DNA of 64,000 nt from Hofstenia miamia (lineage: Eukaryota > Xenacoelomorpha > Acoela), in assembly GCA_004352715.1 (NCBI GenBank), contig SCFE01000086.1, positions 171,715 to 235,714 of the forward strand, read 5' to 3'. The notes under the pieces were generated by a model. It saw only the letters and a list, made by a program, of their open reading frames with translations, was not told where the DNA came from and did not search any database. Below are positions 24,296-35,881 of this stretch, piece by piece (position 1 is the stretch's first letter; every line of letters starts with the position of its first letter). A program made the translations under genes and the position numbers.

Positions 24296-25763
24296 TCAGC
24301 GATTAGTAATGTTGTAATCCTTAAAAAAATACTTCTGAAAAAATGTTTTTAATGCTTTTGAAGCCTTCTTTGGACTATTAAATAAATCATTATCGGTGTG
24401 GAGATTGACATAATTAGCAACTTTAGGTATACTACGGAAAATAATTTGCTGGTAGATTTTTTTTAAAGATTTTGATGTCAAAAGTGTTTTGGTTGATCTT
24501 CTCGTTGAAGAGAAAGGAATGAAAGTATCTATGAATTCCTCATAGTTTAAATCTACTTTATGGTTTAATAGTTTGTTAAGGTATAGCAAATCTGACATTT
24601 CTAAATGTAAAGAAATAGGCATTATATTAAGTTTTATCAATTCTTCCTTATAATTTCAGAGAGACAAAATCCATTTCGTACAGCACTTTTGTAACTTTTC
24701 AAGTATTTTAAGATTGAGGAATTACAGTACCATATTTGAGAAGCATATATCAGGTTAGATTTTATCATAGTGCTATAAATGTGTGTTTTTGCTTGAAATT
24801 CGGTGTTAAAAGGCATGTTACGCTTAAGATATATACATGTATAATTAGCGGCTTTAATTTGGTTAGAGATATGGCTGTCCCATGACGGAGTTTTAGAGAT
24901 ATAAGCCCCGAGATCATTAACTGAGTTTGATGAAGGTACATTTTCCAATATATGAATCGAGTTTGATTCTTTGTAATGACATTAAACTTGATTTCATTGC
25001 TATACACCTAATTTTGAACCGCATTAAAATCTTCTTTGAGTAGTGATAAAGATGTATAGCGCAATCTTAAATCATCTGCAAAAGGGTAAGAAATTGTAGT
25101 TAAGCAAAATTTTGGTAGATCATTTATGTAAATGATAAATAGTCATGGGTCCAATATAGAAACTTGTGGTACTCCACTTGGAACACTTAGATAGCAGACT
25201 TGTCAACGAGGAGAGCTTCTAACGAGCCGAGCCTATTTTAGGCAAAGCAAGTTTATAGTTCTGCTTGTTAATTTGATTATGGAGATTTTTCTTATTTTTT
25301 GCAGTCCGTATGCCTTTCCTATTATTATCTTATTTAAGAAATTTTTATTAAAAATAGGAAGAGCTATGTAAAAAATTCTTTGAGCATAATATTTTTAAAA
25401 AAATACCGAGCTAAAACGAGCCTCATTCAAACATTTTATGTGGCGAGCCGAGCCGAACTTACACAAAATTTAAACGAGCCGAGCTTGTAAATGTCGGTAA
25501 CAAGTCTGTTACCTAGGCGGTACTCCATTAACAATAAATTGTTGCATACGCTCAGATATATATGATGACATCAATTTCATTAAATTGATTGGGATATCGA
25601 ACTCAAAAACTTTTAATGCTAAATTGAAAGCTCTACGTGATAAATAAGAGTTTGCTCTTTTCATTCTTAATCCGCAACTCTTCTCTGTCCCACAGAGGTC
25701 CCACGACATCTGACTTTGGGCACGGCACGCCTGAATGGAGTGGAATATCTTTGCATACATCAA
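24296..25763 (-). pseudogene. LINE C copy 1 reverse transcriptase remnant
   Basis: Segments on the minus strand: a fingers/palm piece (25763-25509, ending VNGVPPR, the start of the GVPQG box), then, after the MITE, GVPQVSILDP and LFIIYINDLP (about 25190-25130), FADD (about 25075), a palm/thumb piece (24948-24637) and a C-terminal piece (24640-24296). Several frameshifts and stops; not functional. The last part aligns well with LINE B over more than 100 residues. Confidence 0.75.
25195..25508. mobile_element. hAT-type MITE inserted in LINE C
   Basis: Starts CAGACTTGTCAACGAGG and ends with the complementary GTAACAAGTCTG, so it has inverted CAG...CTG ends, and subterminal AACGAGCCGAGC motifs occur at both ends. 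Flanks TTAGATAG (25187-25194) and TTACCTAG (25509-25516) match at 6 of 8 positions, consistent with an aged 8-bp hAT target duplication. It splits the GVPQ codons of the RT, which proves insertion. No coding capacity. A diverged partial copy lies at about 28711-28849. Confidence 0.75.
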
Positions 25764-26174
25764 GAAACAGTCAAAGCCCTGTTGCTTCCATTGACTCGAA
25801 TCCTTATAAATACATGAACATTAGGTATGGAGAAAATTAAAATCTTTTTTCAAAAATTTGAAATTTTCAAAGAAAAATTGTTAATCTTTTCAACAACCTC
25901 AGCCACAGCAAAATGCTTTAACAGAATTCAATATTTCATTAAAGCATGTTCCTCAAGATTTTCAAATTTTAATAGAAATCTTCAACATTGTATTAAAGTA
26001 TGTTCCCCAAAAGACCTACTCATGCCCTAAATTTTTCAAATTTGGAAATAGGCTTGGAGAAAAGTCTTTGTAAATGTGGAAATTCCACTGAGAAAGACTT
26101 AGCTGAGTTCTAAAGCAATCTCAACAAGGTCATATCTGAGTGCTAATCAAAAAGCAAATTCCTTTTGACAGGGG

Positions 26175-27174
26175 NNNNNNNNNNNNNNNNNNNNNNNNNN
26201 NNNNNNNNNNNNNNNNNNNNNNNNNNNNNNNNNNNNNNNNNNNNNNNNNNNNNNNNNNNNNNNNNNNNNNNNNNNNNNNNNNNNNNNNNNNNNNNNNNNN
26301 NNNNNNNNNNNNNNNNNNNNNNNNNNNNNNNNNNNNNNNNNNNNNNNNNNNNNNNNNNNNNNNNNNNNNNNNNNNNNNNNNNNNNNNNNNNNNNNNNNNN
26401 NNNNNNNNNNNNNNNNNNNNNNNNNNNNNNNNNNNNNNNNNNNNNNNNNNNNNNNNNNNNNNNNNNNNNNNNNNNNNNNNNNNNNNNNNNNNNNNNNNNN
26501 NNNNNNNNNNNNNNNNNNNNNNNNNNNNNNNNNNNNNNNNNNNNNNNNNNNNNNNNNNNNNNNNNNNNNNNNNNNNNNNNNNNNNNNNNNNNNNNNNNNN
26601 NNNNNNNNNNNNNNNNNNNNNNNNNNNNNNNNNNNNNNNNNNNNNNNNNNNNNNNNNNNNNNNNNNNNNNNNNNNNNNNNNNNNNNNNNNNNNNNNNNNN
26701 NNNNNNNNNNNNNNNNNNNNNNNNNNNNNNNNNNNNNNNNNNNNNNNNNNNNNNNNNNNNNNNNNNNNNNNNNNNNNNNNNNNNNNNNNNNNNNNNNNNN
26801 NNNNNNNNNNNNNNNNNNNNNNNNNNNNNNNNNNNNNNNNNNNNNNNNNNNNNNNNNNNNNNNNNNNNNNNNNNNNNNNNNNNNNNNNNNNNNNNNNNNN
26901 NNNNNNNNNNNNNNNNNNNNNNNNNNNNNNNNNNNNNNNNNNNNNNNNNNNNNNNNNNNNNNNNNNNNNNNNNNNNNNNNNNNNNNNNNNNNNNNNNNNN
27001 NNNNNNNNNNNNNNNNNNNNNNNNNNNNNNNNNNNNNNNNNNNNNNNNNNNNNNNNNNNNNNNNNNNNNNNNNNNNNNNNNNNNNNNNNNNNNNNNNNNN
27101 NNNNNNNNNNNNNNNNNNNNNNNNNNNNNNNNNNNNNNNNNNNNNNNNNNNNNNNNNNNNNNNNNNNNNNNNNN
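26175..27174. other. Assembly gap of exactly 1000 N
   Basis: A round length indicates a placeholder of unknown size. It falls inside the RT N-terminal region of LINE C copy 1. Confidence 0.95.
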
Positions 27175-27440
27175 AGAGATTTCAACGAAAGTCTTCTTAA
27201 AAATTTATAGTCACCAATGACTATATCACCAGGTGAAAATGATTTTATATAATGTTGTTTAATTGTATACATTTATGTACAATTCAGCACATTCAAATAC
27301 ATTGTATGCTTGCCTTTCATTGAATTCTATCATAAGCGGGAGAGATTTCAACGAAAGTCTTCTTAAAAATTTATAGTCACCAATGACTATATCACCAGGT
27401 GAAAATGATTTTATTTAATGTTGTTTAATTGTATACATTT
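27175..27440. repeat. Local tandem duplication within LINE C
   Basis: About 100 bases starting AGAGATTTCAACGAAAG at 27175 recur starting at 27342 almost unchanged, and a third copy is at about 29544-29627 in LINE C copy 2. The first copy abuts the 1000-N gap, so an assembly overlap is as likely as a genuine tandem duplication. Confidence 0.75.
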
Positions 27441-28120
27441 ATAAGTTTAAATTGTTCAAATTCGTAAAAATTTTTCGCTGAAGAGAATGAAAATGAAGAG
27501 TCATCATAAGTTGTATATAAGTCATGCAGTTGGAATTTGCTATTTTCTATATCAAGATCCAAATATATTATTGAATTATCAGAAAAACTTTCTGTTTTAC
27601 TGATAACTCTCATTATTGAAATTATCATTGATATGAGTAGAAAAGTCAATCAATTGAGTTAAATCAGTTTCAATAAAAAAATCTAGAAATTCAGAGTCAC
27701 ATTGGTGAATGGAACTCATTATGCCCAATTAGCATCAGGAAAATTTAAATCAGCACACAGCAAAATTTTTGATTTCTCCAAAAGCATAGAATATTGGTTG
27801 AGATATGATTTAAACTTTCTTGTCAAGTGATTGAATTATAGTATCAATATGTGGACGATACGATGATGAAGAGGAAGGAAGATATACGTACATGATGAGA
27901 GTAGGCTAACCTGAAGTTTTTGCGATAATACTGCATGCCAAATCAATATTTTCTGGGTTTTCAATTGAAAAAAATGAGACAGTAGATTTTGCAGATGACA
28001 GCACAACCACAATGATTTTTTTTACTTGTACGAGAAATGCTTGCTGCTAATAAATAGCATGGGTCTAGAAAAATATTTTTAGACACACATAATGGTCAAT
28101 CCAAGTTTTGGTAACTGTAA

Positions 28121-28709
28121 TTATTTAACTTTACAATGATATCACATGCGAAGAAATTTTGAGGCATCTATCAGCAGTCACCAAGCTTTATATATTATAG
28201 GTTTAATCTGATATCATTAGAAAAATCTCGTCCAACTTCCACTTCATTTTTGAATAGTTTTAAGTTTAAAATTCGGAGGGATGATTTATCAATACCTGAT
28301 TGAATTAGTTCATATCTTTTTTAAGAATAAATTTTTCAAAATTTCTATCTTCTGGACTAAGCTCTCCTTTAATAAATATACGTAGTGGAGAATACTGGAT
28401 AAATGTTGGAGCATTAGAAAGAATCAGAAGTCTTATTCAGCGATAACCAACATTAACTAGAATGGGTCAGACTTAGTAGTTGAACATTTCCCTAGTCTAG
28501 TAGAACTTAAGTACAGGAAAATCAATATTGAGATAGTTAAAAATATTTTTGGGTAATTTTTATAATGAATTGAGGAACTGTTATTTATTCCTCCTCTTGG
28601 AATTCAGAAATAGTTATTCTTTTTTATGTTCAACACGAGCCACTTTAGAGTATGAGAACTATTCATTTTCTTAATGCTATAACTAGAGGAAAAAGTTACA
28701 TTGTTGAAT
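28121..28709 (-). repeat. 590-bp duplicate of 29628-30219 (LINE C ORF1 region)
   Basis: Nearly identical to 29628-30219; the one difference I noticed is at the GTGGAG/GTGAAG site. Near-identity contrasts with about 88% similarity between the two MITE copies nearby, so this segment may be recently duplicated or an assembly duplication. It ends at an isolated N (28710). Confidence 0.8.
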
Positions 28710-28710
28710 N

Positions 28711-28849
28711 CGAATCAATTTTAGGCAAAGCAATTTAATAGTTCTGCTTTTAAATTTGATTATGAAGATTTTTCTTATTTTTTCATTCAGTATGCCTTTC
28801 TTATTATTATCTTATTTAAGAAATTTTTATTAAATAATAGGAAGCGCTA
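28711..28849. mobile_element. Partial hAT-type MITE, second copy
   Basis: Matches the interior of the MITE at 25195-25508 (TTTTAGGCAAAGCAA to AATAGGAAGNGCTA) at roughly 88% by eye. It begins at an isolated N and ends at five N (28850-28854), so its true ends are lost in the assembly. Confidence 0.65.
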
Positions 28850-30471
28850 NNNNNTTGTTGCATACGCTCAGATATATATGATGACAGCAATTTCATTAAA
28901 TTGATTGGGATATCGAACGCGCAAGTTTTTAAAGCAAAATGAAAATATTTGCTTTGTCGAACGCCCTGGCTAAATCAAAGTACAAAACAAATGCTGAAGA
29001 TCTTTCATCCAATGCTGAGTAAAGTTTTTTAATGTGTTTTATATATGTGTTGCTCTGTAGATTGGTTTTTGAAGAAGCCATGCTTAAGAAGAACGTATAA
29101 AGTCCGTGATGGTAGGAGATAAACTATTGTATAGAATTTTTTCAAAGGCCAATCACAGTTTAGGTAGAATACTGATAAAAAGGTTACTAGTTATTATATT
29201 TCTAAATCTTGGATTATGAATTGGAATAATATTATTCTGATTTCATTCACGAATAAACACAAGTAGTTATTACGGTTGAAACACGTGTACCAAGCAAAGT
29301 AGCCTAGTAGTGCAAAAAAATATCCAGAAAGTCTGTCTGTACCACATACATGAGGCATTATTGATTTCAAAGAGTTAATTACATTAATAAAAAATAGTTC
29401 TACAAAAGGTATTTCTGAAGAAGGTATAATAGTTCTGTATATATTACCATCAATTGGAGAAGAATAAATCGAGCAGAAGCATTCACTGTACAATTCAAAT
29501 ACATTGTATGCTTGCCTTTCATTGAATTCTATCATAAGCGGGAGAGATTTCAACGAAAGTCTTCTTAAAAAGTCACCAATGACTATATCACCAGGTGAAA
29601 ATGATTTTATATAATGTTGTTTAATTGTAATTATTTAACTTTACAATGATATCACATGCGAAGAAATTTTGAGGCATCTATCAGCAGTCACCAAGCTTTA
29701 TATATTATAGGTTTAATCTGATATCATTAGAAAAATCTCGTCCAACTTCCACTTCATTTTTGAATAGTTTTAAGTTTAAAATTCGGAGGGATGATTTATC
29801 AATACCTGATTGAATTAGTTCATATCTTTTTTAAGAATAAATTTTTCAAAATTTCTATCTTCTGGACTAAGCTCTCCTTTAATAAATATACGTAGTGAAG
29901 AATACTGGATAAATGTTGGAGCATTAGAAAGAATCAGAAGTCTTATTCAGCGATAACCAACATTAACTAGAATGGGTCAGACTTAGTAGTTGAACATTTC
30001 CCTAGTCTAGTAGAACTTAAGTACAGGAAAATCAATATTGAGATAGTTAAAAATATTTTTGGGTAATTTTTATAATGAATTGAGGAACTGTTATTTATTC
30101 CTCCTCTTGGAATTCAGAAATAGTTATTCTTTTTTATGTTCAACACGAGCCACTTTAGAGTATGAGAACTATTCATTTTCTTAATGCTATAACTAGAGGA
30201 AAAAGTTACATTGTTGAATTTTTCCAATTTTGATTCAATTTCTTCCTTGAATTTCTTGAAGTCTCTTCTAGTTTAGGTAGATTAGAGCATTTTTATTGAT
30301 TTCTTTACAGGTGATTTCTACGTTATAGTTTATTTCTTTAACAGAATTATTCATTTGATTTTCTAATCTTGACATTTGTTTCACAATTTCATTATGTGAG
30401 GTTTTGAGAAGTGAATCTCGGTTGCTATTGTCTACACATTTCGAGAAAAAAGTAATAAAACGTTTTTTCAT
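28711..30471 (-). mobile_element. LINE C copy 2, internally deleted
   Basis: Minus strand order: coiled-coil-like ORF1 piece (30471-30268, EIVKQMSRLENQMNNSVKEI), ORF1 C-terminal region (30219-29628), then directly the RT N-terminus (29620-29194; NERQAYNVFELYSECF, then SLKSIMPHVCGTDRLSGYFF) and motif A (YFDLARAFDKA, about 28940-28970). The endonuclease is missing: relative to copy 1, about 690 bases (27436-28118) are deleted with the junction at TGTAATTATT near 29628. A partial hAT-type MITE (28711-28849) sits in the same RT site as in copy 1, next to a 5-N gap. Confidence 0.7.
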
Positions 30472-31660
30472 AATTTTGGATATTTTCCAGGCACCCAGTG
30501 GTTAGGCCAGTCCACCTCTTAGATAGTTGCAACATGACATGATAGTAGGCCATTCAAATTTTTTATTATCATCAATTTCTTAGTCACATGTACTGCATGT
30601 CTAATGTTTAGCAATATTTAACATTGCTTTGTAGAAAAAGGTTAGCTAAATTGTTATCCATGTATTTTATAATAATGATAAAAATACAGCAATGAAAAAT
30701 TATTCAAATTACTCTACGACTGTCAATTAATCGATTTATTCAGAAAAACATGAGGTGTTCTAAGAAAAAATAATATTTTGATATGAGAGAGCCAGTCTAA
30801 TGCTAAAGTCACATGGAGAAGCTAAACTTGAGGCAAAAAATTCATTTTTTTAAATATTTTTCCTTCCGAAATTTTTGCGTCCGGCACGTGGAAGGATTAT
30901 AATCAACTTGTTTTACTAAAGTATTATTTATGGTTTTCTGATAGAGTATATACATAAGTTTAATTTTTTTCCTTTTCAAGTTCTTAGCAAAATAATTTAG
31001 ATTGAATTCTTTTTTAAACAGAAGCTTTATTTTTTCAATTTTCTATCCATTTAGTCCGACATATGAAGTTTCACAACTACGAAAAAATACATTTAAAATC
31101 CCAAAAATCTCTAAAATCAATGTATTAGCAACGCTCCCACATGAAAACAAAGTATTTTATTCACTTTTACTGTCAAACAATTTTTAGTAGACTTCACATT
31201 ATCAATTTTCAGTCCGACATAATTTCCTCTTTTGTATTAGCATCCAATGTAACCAAAATAATGTAAGGAGTGTGAGGCAAATATTCTGTGTCTAGTCAAA
31301 GAATTTATTTTCACTCTTAACTCTCTCCAGAAATTATATCCTGGTACAAACATTCGATCGTTGCAAATATCAGTTGTATATTCTTGAACGAGCAACACGT
31401 TGTAGCCGCACTACCCAAATGCATTCATTTTAATTAACAATGCGGTATTTTACTTAAAGCAAATAAGCAGTCATATTTTAGACAATTGAATTTTGCAGAC
31501 GAATGTACACTTGGGCATTTTTATGACTTTAACCAATTTTAATATGGATTTGAATTTAATCCCCTATTCTTAGTAATAAATTTCATTGCATCTCAACGCA
31601 AATTTTCCTTTGAAATAACTTATCATTTTCTTTGTTACAATTTAGCCTTGGTGACGATTT
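30472..31660. other. Intergenic AT-rich DNA upstream of VAT1-like gene
   Basis: No recognised gene. The short open frame at 31002-31187 (plus) has no domain. Part of the downstream end should contain the VAT1 promoter. Confidence 0.45.
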
Positions 31661-31810
31661 AATAATGGAGAGAGAGAGTGCGCAGTCGTTCGTTTTCCAT
31701 TGAATTGCTGCGCGGAAGTCAGGAAAAAGGAATATTACGTGATGCATAGCTTTTTTCTTACCACATTGCGAGTGAATTAGAACGCTCGTCTTATTTTTCC
31801 ATACGCTATT

Positions 31811-31814
31811 TTAG
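31811..31814 (+). promoter_or_regulatory. Candidate 3' splice site in the VAT1-like 5' UTR
   Basis: A pyrimidine-rich run (31789-31810, with TTATTTTTCC) followed by TTTTAG at 31809-31814, only eight bases before the ATG. It looks like a good acceptor, so a 5' UTR intron could end here. No donor was identified upstream. Confidence 0.3.
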
Positions 31815-31821
31815 CTAGGCA

Positions 31822-32988
31822 ATGGCAAATACGAACAACATCGACATGGATGCCAACGCTGCAAACCATGCAACGGGAGGACCAGATATTAAAGAAATGC
31901 GGTCTGTAGTCCTAACTGGATTTGGCAACCTGAGCAAAGTCAAAGTGTATAAGTCACCTCAACCGATGGTAGGACCTGGAGAAGTTTTAATTCGAGTAAA
32001 AGCATGTGGCGTTAATTTTCAAGATCTAATGATCAGACAAGGCGTTGCAGACAATCTTCCGAATACACCATTAATTATGGGATATGAAGTATCAGGCTAT
32101 GTGGAGACTTGGGGAGATGGAGTGGAAGGCATTCAAGTTGGTACTCCTGTGTTAGCTTTCACTAGGTATGGTGCAATGGCAGAGTATGTCGTAGCGCCGT
32201 TTAATCGTTGCTATGTAATGCCAAATGGTATGTCTTTTGAAGACGGTGCTTCCATTTTAATGAATTATGTAACGGCATATTTAATTTTGCTTAAAGTCGC
32301 TGGTGCCAGTAAGGATAAAATCCTGCTCATACATGGTGCAGGAGGAGGAGTTGGGTGTGCAGTAGCTCAGTTATGTAATCATATTGAAAATTTTACACTA
32401 ATTGGTACCGCATCTCAACATAAACATGAAGCTCTTCGCAAGATGGGACTATACACTTACTTATTCGATCGTTATCAGCAAGATTATGTCGAAGAAGTAA
32501 AGAAATTGTCTCCATACGGTGTTGACATTGTTTTGGACTCGCTCGGTGGGGCTGAGGTGGATAGAGGAATTTCTTTGACAAAACCCATGGGCCATTATGT
32601 GTTGTATGGAGCGTCAATTTCGGTTGTAAATGATAACGAAAAAGGCTTTTTAGGCTATACAAAATCTCTGACTCAAACACCTCTAAACAGATTGTTCCAA
32701 GCGCAGAAAGTTATCAATCAATGGTGGCAAGTGGAGAAGATCAACCCCGTCAAACTTTTTGAAGATAATCGCAGTATAGGTGGTTTTAACTTACTCAATC
32801 TACTTTTCGATCAAGGTCAGGAGCAGTTGGTGCGAGAAACTGTAAATGAACTTTTCGCAATGTATGCAAAGGGTAAAATCAAGCCTGTAATCGATTCTAC
32901 GTGGGCTTTAGAACAAGCAGTTGAGGCCATGACTCGCATGCAAGATCACCAAAATGTAGGCAAAGTTCTTTTAATGATAGACCAATAA
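31822..32988 (+). CDS. Synaptic vesicle membrane protein VAT-1 homolog (zinc-less MDR oxidoreductase)
   Basis: 388 residues, one uninterrupted exon; human-type VAT1 proteins have about 390. Residues 27-61 form the first strands of the GroES-like domain (VLTGFGNLSKVKV, VLIRVKACGVNFQDLM), with GYEVSG at 87-92. The zinc-ligand cysteines of alcohol dehydrogenases are absent, as in the quinone-oxidoreductase branch. HGAGGGVG (171-178) is the NADPH-binding glycine-rich loop of the Rossmann domain, followed by VAQL; GVDIVLDSLGG near 234-245 is also typical. The C-terminus ends in the usual GKVLLMI. VAT1 is known on synaptic vesicle and mitochondrial membranes and has NADPH-dependent oxidoreductase features; its natural substrate is unsettled. 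The N-terminal 25 residues are low-complexity and family-variable. Lack of introns suggests a retrocopy or lineage-specific intron loss, but the frame is intact. Confidence 0.93.
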   Translation: MANTNNIDMDANAANHATGGPDIKEMRSVVLTGFGNLSKVKVYKSPQPMVGPGEVLIRVKACGVNFQDLMIRQGVADNLPNTPLIMGYEVSGYVETWGDGVEGIQVGTPVLAFTRYGAMAEYVVAPFNRCYVMPNGMSFEDGASILMNYVTAYLILLKVAGASKDKILLIHGAGGGVGCAVAQLCNHIENFTLIGTASQHKHEALRKMGLYTYLFDRYQQDYVEEVKKLSPYGVDIVLDSLGGAEVDRGISLTKPMGHYVLYGASISVVNDNEKGFLGYTKSLTQTPLNRLFQAQKVINQWWQVEKINPVKLFEDNRSIGGFNLLNLLFDQGQEQLVRETVNELFAMYAKGKIKPVIDSTWALEQAVEAMTRMQDHQNVGKVLLMIDQ

Positions 32989-33246
32989 TCGTGTTTATGA
33001 ATGCAATCATACGTTTCATTTGGATGTCTTTCATTAGCGATCATTCACATGTTTGGACTGGGCTTTATCTGCAGATATTGGTTTTACGTTCTTGCATGAT
33101 GAACCGGTTAATGAGAGTGTAGTTATTGGTTTTAGCATGTCCTCCATTCTGCAATCGTAAATTGTGCATATATGATTTAGAATTGTATTTAAACATATAT
33201 TTTTCAGATCTCATGTTTTATATTGTATATTGCATTGCACAGCTCC

Positions 33247-33252
33247 AATAAA
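33247..33252 (+). terminator. Poly(A) signal of the VAT1-like gene
   Basis: AATAAA 259 bases after the stop codon at 32988. No genomic A-tract follows, so there is no visible trace of a retroposed poly(A) tail. Confidence 0.55.
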
Positions 33253-33573
33253 TTCATTTTAATAGAATATTCTTTGCAGTTTTGATTAATTTATGATATG
33301 TATAATATATTTATATACCAAAAACCAACAAATACCAATCTTTACATTCCATTTCATTCATATTGTGATTCAAAGTATAAAATTAATACCATCGTATAAT
33401 CAAAATTTCTTCAAATTACCAGAATTTAATTGAATTATATGAAAATTTGGAAAACAATGGCTAGTCACATCAATTAATTAAGAGGTATGTTGATCAACAG
33501 CTACAAAGAAACCTGAAGTAATATGTAACCAAGATCAATCTAATGATAAACAACCAATATATTGGAAGTAGCC

Positions 33574-33973
33574 ACATATTGAAGAGCACCAACAACTCCT
33601 AAATTTAAGAATAAATAAAATTAATGCGAATTTGAGATACACAAGAATAAAAGCAATATTAGAAACTAAAAAGACCTGTAATATATTTCGCAACAAGGAT
33701 CCGATTCAAGAGATACTTGTTTCATCAATTGTATACAAGTTTACATGTGAAGAATGTCACCATTCTTACATCGTTGAAACAAAGCGACATCTTCAAACTC
33801 GTGTTAATGAACATCACTTAAATTCCGAAATTTATACTCACCAACATCGAGCAAACATCAATAGTTGTAAGATCATTATGAAAACACCTAATACTAAGAT
33901 TTCTGAAGCCCTAATTATTAAGAACTTAAATAAACTAAGACTAATGAATAACAAAGACCGACCAACATATTGA
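33574..33973 (+). pseudogene. Penelope-like element fragment with GIY-YIG endonuclease
   Basis: Open in one frame from about 33574. It starts with a linker, LRINKINANLRYTRIKAIL, then FRNKDPIQ, then SIVYKFTCEECHHSYIVET, KRHLQTRVNEHH and EALIIKNLNKL. The VYKFTC...SYI-x-ET...RHL-x-TR-x-x-EH pattern is the GIY-YIG nuclease found at the C-terminus of Penelope-like retroelements, including the CxxC pair. The glycine of the YIG triad is replaced by valine (YIV), so activity is doubtful. The reverse transcriptase that should precede it is not found upstream (VAT1 ends 585 bases before), so this is a 5'-truncated remnant. It lies downstream of VAT1 in the same orientation by chance. Confidence 0.75.
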
Positions 33974-35873
33974 ATATCTTTTAGTGTATGCATATTTAAC
34001 AAAATTAAATGTAGTGAATTGTAAATTATATTACCACACAATTTGAATTGACGATTATTTTAAATCGAAACCGGTCGCATAGCATAAATCTGATCACAAT
34101 AGTATCAAAAACTATATATATTATTAACAATAATAATTTACAAGCAAATGCTTTCAAAGAATGGATGTATGATGTATGCCAACTTTTGAAGCGCTCAATT
34201 TGTGTGCTCGTTTGGTAAGGGTATGCTATATGTTTTTCATTTCTGTTATTTTGTTTTGTGTCTAATTAGCGATTTTTTTACCAGGTGCTAAAAAAATTAT
34301 GATGAGTGATAAATTCTCTTTCACAAAATTTTGAGAGTCACATTGTTCATATATATTGATCATTTGCGTCCTTGCACTTAGCTCTTGCCCAATAGATTAT
34401 CATTAGAATTTTGTGTTTGCATTAATGAAAATGATTTTGGTTTTGAATTTCTGTTTGGATTGGAATTTATCAGCATTGATTCAATACTGTTATGTTCAAA
34501 CTTGTAAGCAAAAAATTCTTAAAATTTGCATAGCTTTTTCAATATTTTTGAGAAGATTAAGAAGACATTAAATCTACCCATCAACATCAGGCTTAAGCCG
34601 ATTCTTGGTTATAAATATATGATTAGAAACAGAACATGAGCGTAATGGTTTTAACCTTAATATCGATTTTGTAAGACTAAAGCTCCTGTATTATTTTTGA
34701 ATAAACTTCTATCTATAAGAAAGAACAAAAATTTCACTTTCTAATTTTAGAACAACGGCGGAATATTTTTATAGCTGTGTTCCTTTTGTTAAAAAAAATA
34801 TTTGAATGCTCATAAACTAATAGAATTTCTAAAATCTGAAAACATCATTGTATAGAGGAATGTTGTAGACGTGCTTTGCACTTCGATTTTCGACTACCAC
34901 ACTCGAAAGTTGTTTTCATTACAAGAAATTCTAGCACAAATTGTTGTAGCCCTCTAACCGCAAAACAAAATGACGCAATCAATTACATGATAATAAAACA
35001 TACTTGAAATGAATATTGTTTTCTTTCTTAAAAAGCAATTCTAAACTCGAAATAATGTAGAATATTTTNATTGCATAGTAAACCAATAGCGTTTAAACAA
35101 TTGATGATGAGCTAGATAATCTATTAATTTTAAGATATATAAATTTGTAAAAAACCTCTTTCACTTACAGTTAAGCATAGTGCATAATCTACGCCGCACT
35201 TTCACTAGTTATTTGCTGACGTCACATGGCACTGTTTAAATTTCTTGTAATGTTACTTGCCCCGTGAATAAGAGTAAGTATTTATCAAATAGTCAATATT
35301 ATGAGGAGCACATCTACCCAGTGATATGTCCATATTCGCATTTCTTTTTCTCCAAAACATGAAGAAAAAATTGTCTGTGAGTTTAAGTTTATGTGAGGCA
35401 GCTTTAATTATCTGATAAGGAATTTTACTATATTTTGCAAAAATAAATTAAAAAACAAAAGAGTTAATGGGAAATATTTTTTGCATTGGAATTTAATCTT
35501 ATTGAAGACAAATTAAGTGATTTTTAACAATTTCAACACCATTACATATGAAAAGGTTTGTATATTATTGTTGTTAATATACATAGTTTGCGAAATCATT
35601 TTCACAATTTCGCACATTTTATGAAAAAATATTCCTAATATTACTAATGTATCATCTTTATATATCTGTAAGTACTTAAGAATATTAGCTTTTTTCAATG
35701 CGAAAGTGGATCTTTGCGAAAACGCTCAAATTTTTCCCATATCTAGTGTTTAAATAATAAACCGATCTAAAGCCTATTGCAACAATAACTAGCTTTAAAT
35801 ATTTTGCTTTCTGTAAATATATCTCCGTAATCGGGCGAAATTTAATTGTTAAAGTTAGAGAGGATATGATTGT
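33974..35873. other. Intergenic AT-rich DNA
   Basis: No gene recognised on either strand. An isolated N occurs at 35069. The next feature is a hAT-type element whose 8-bp target copy begins at 35874. Confidence 0.45.
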
Positions 35874-35881
35874 TTCTAGTG

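Larger units (their letters stand above)
24296..28709 (-). mobile_element. LINE C copy 1: degenerate non-LTR retrotransposon
   Basis: Read on the minus strand: ORF1 C-terminal region (28709 to about 28120; LRIFIKGELSPEDRNF), EEP endonuclease (about 28120-27650; LNFPDANW, the GDFNLPD-x-W box with G replaced), endonuclease-RT linker (27649-27425), RT N-terminus up to the 1000-N gap (26175-27174), then RT fingers to C-terminus (about 26100-24296). Motif C reads FADDLRL at about 25070. The C-terminal piece (IMPISLHLEMSDLLYLNKLLN) is clearly homologous to LINE B's (MLPIPYYFQLLDLIYFNKLLN), so B and C are one family at different ages. A hAT-type MITE interrupts the GVPQ region at 25195-25508. Confidence 0.7.

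Noticed and set aside
32393-32680. 95-codon frame antisense to VAT1
   Set aside because: Fully inside the VAT1 coding sequence with no domain; a shadow of the real gene.
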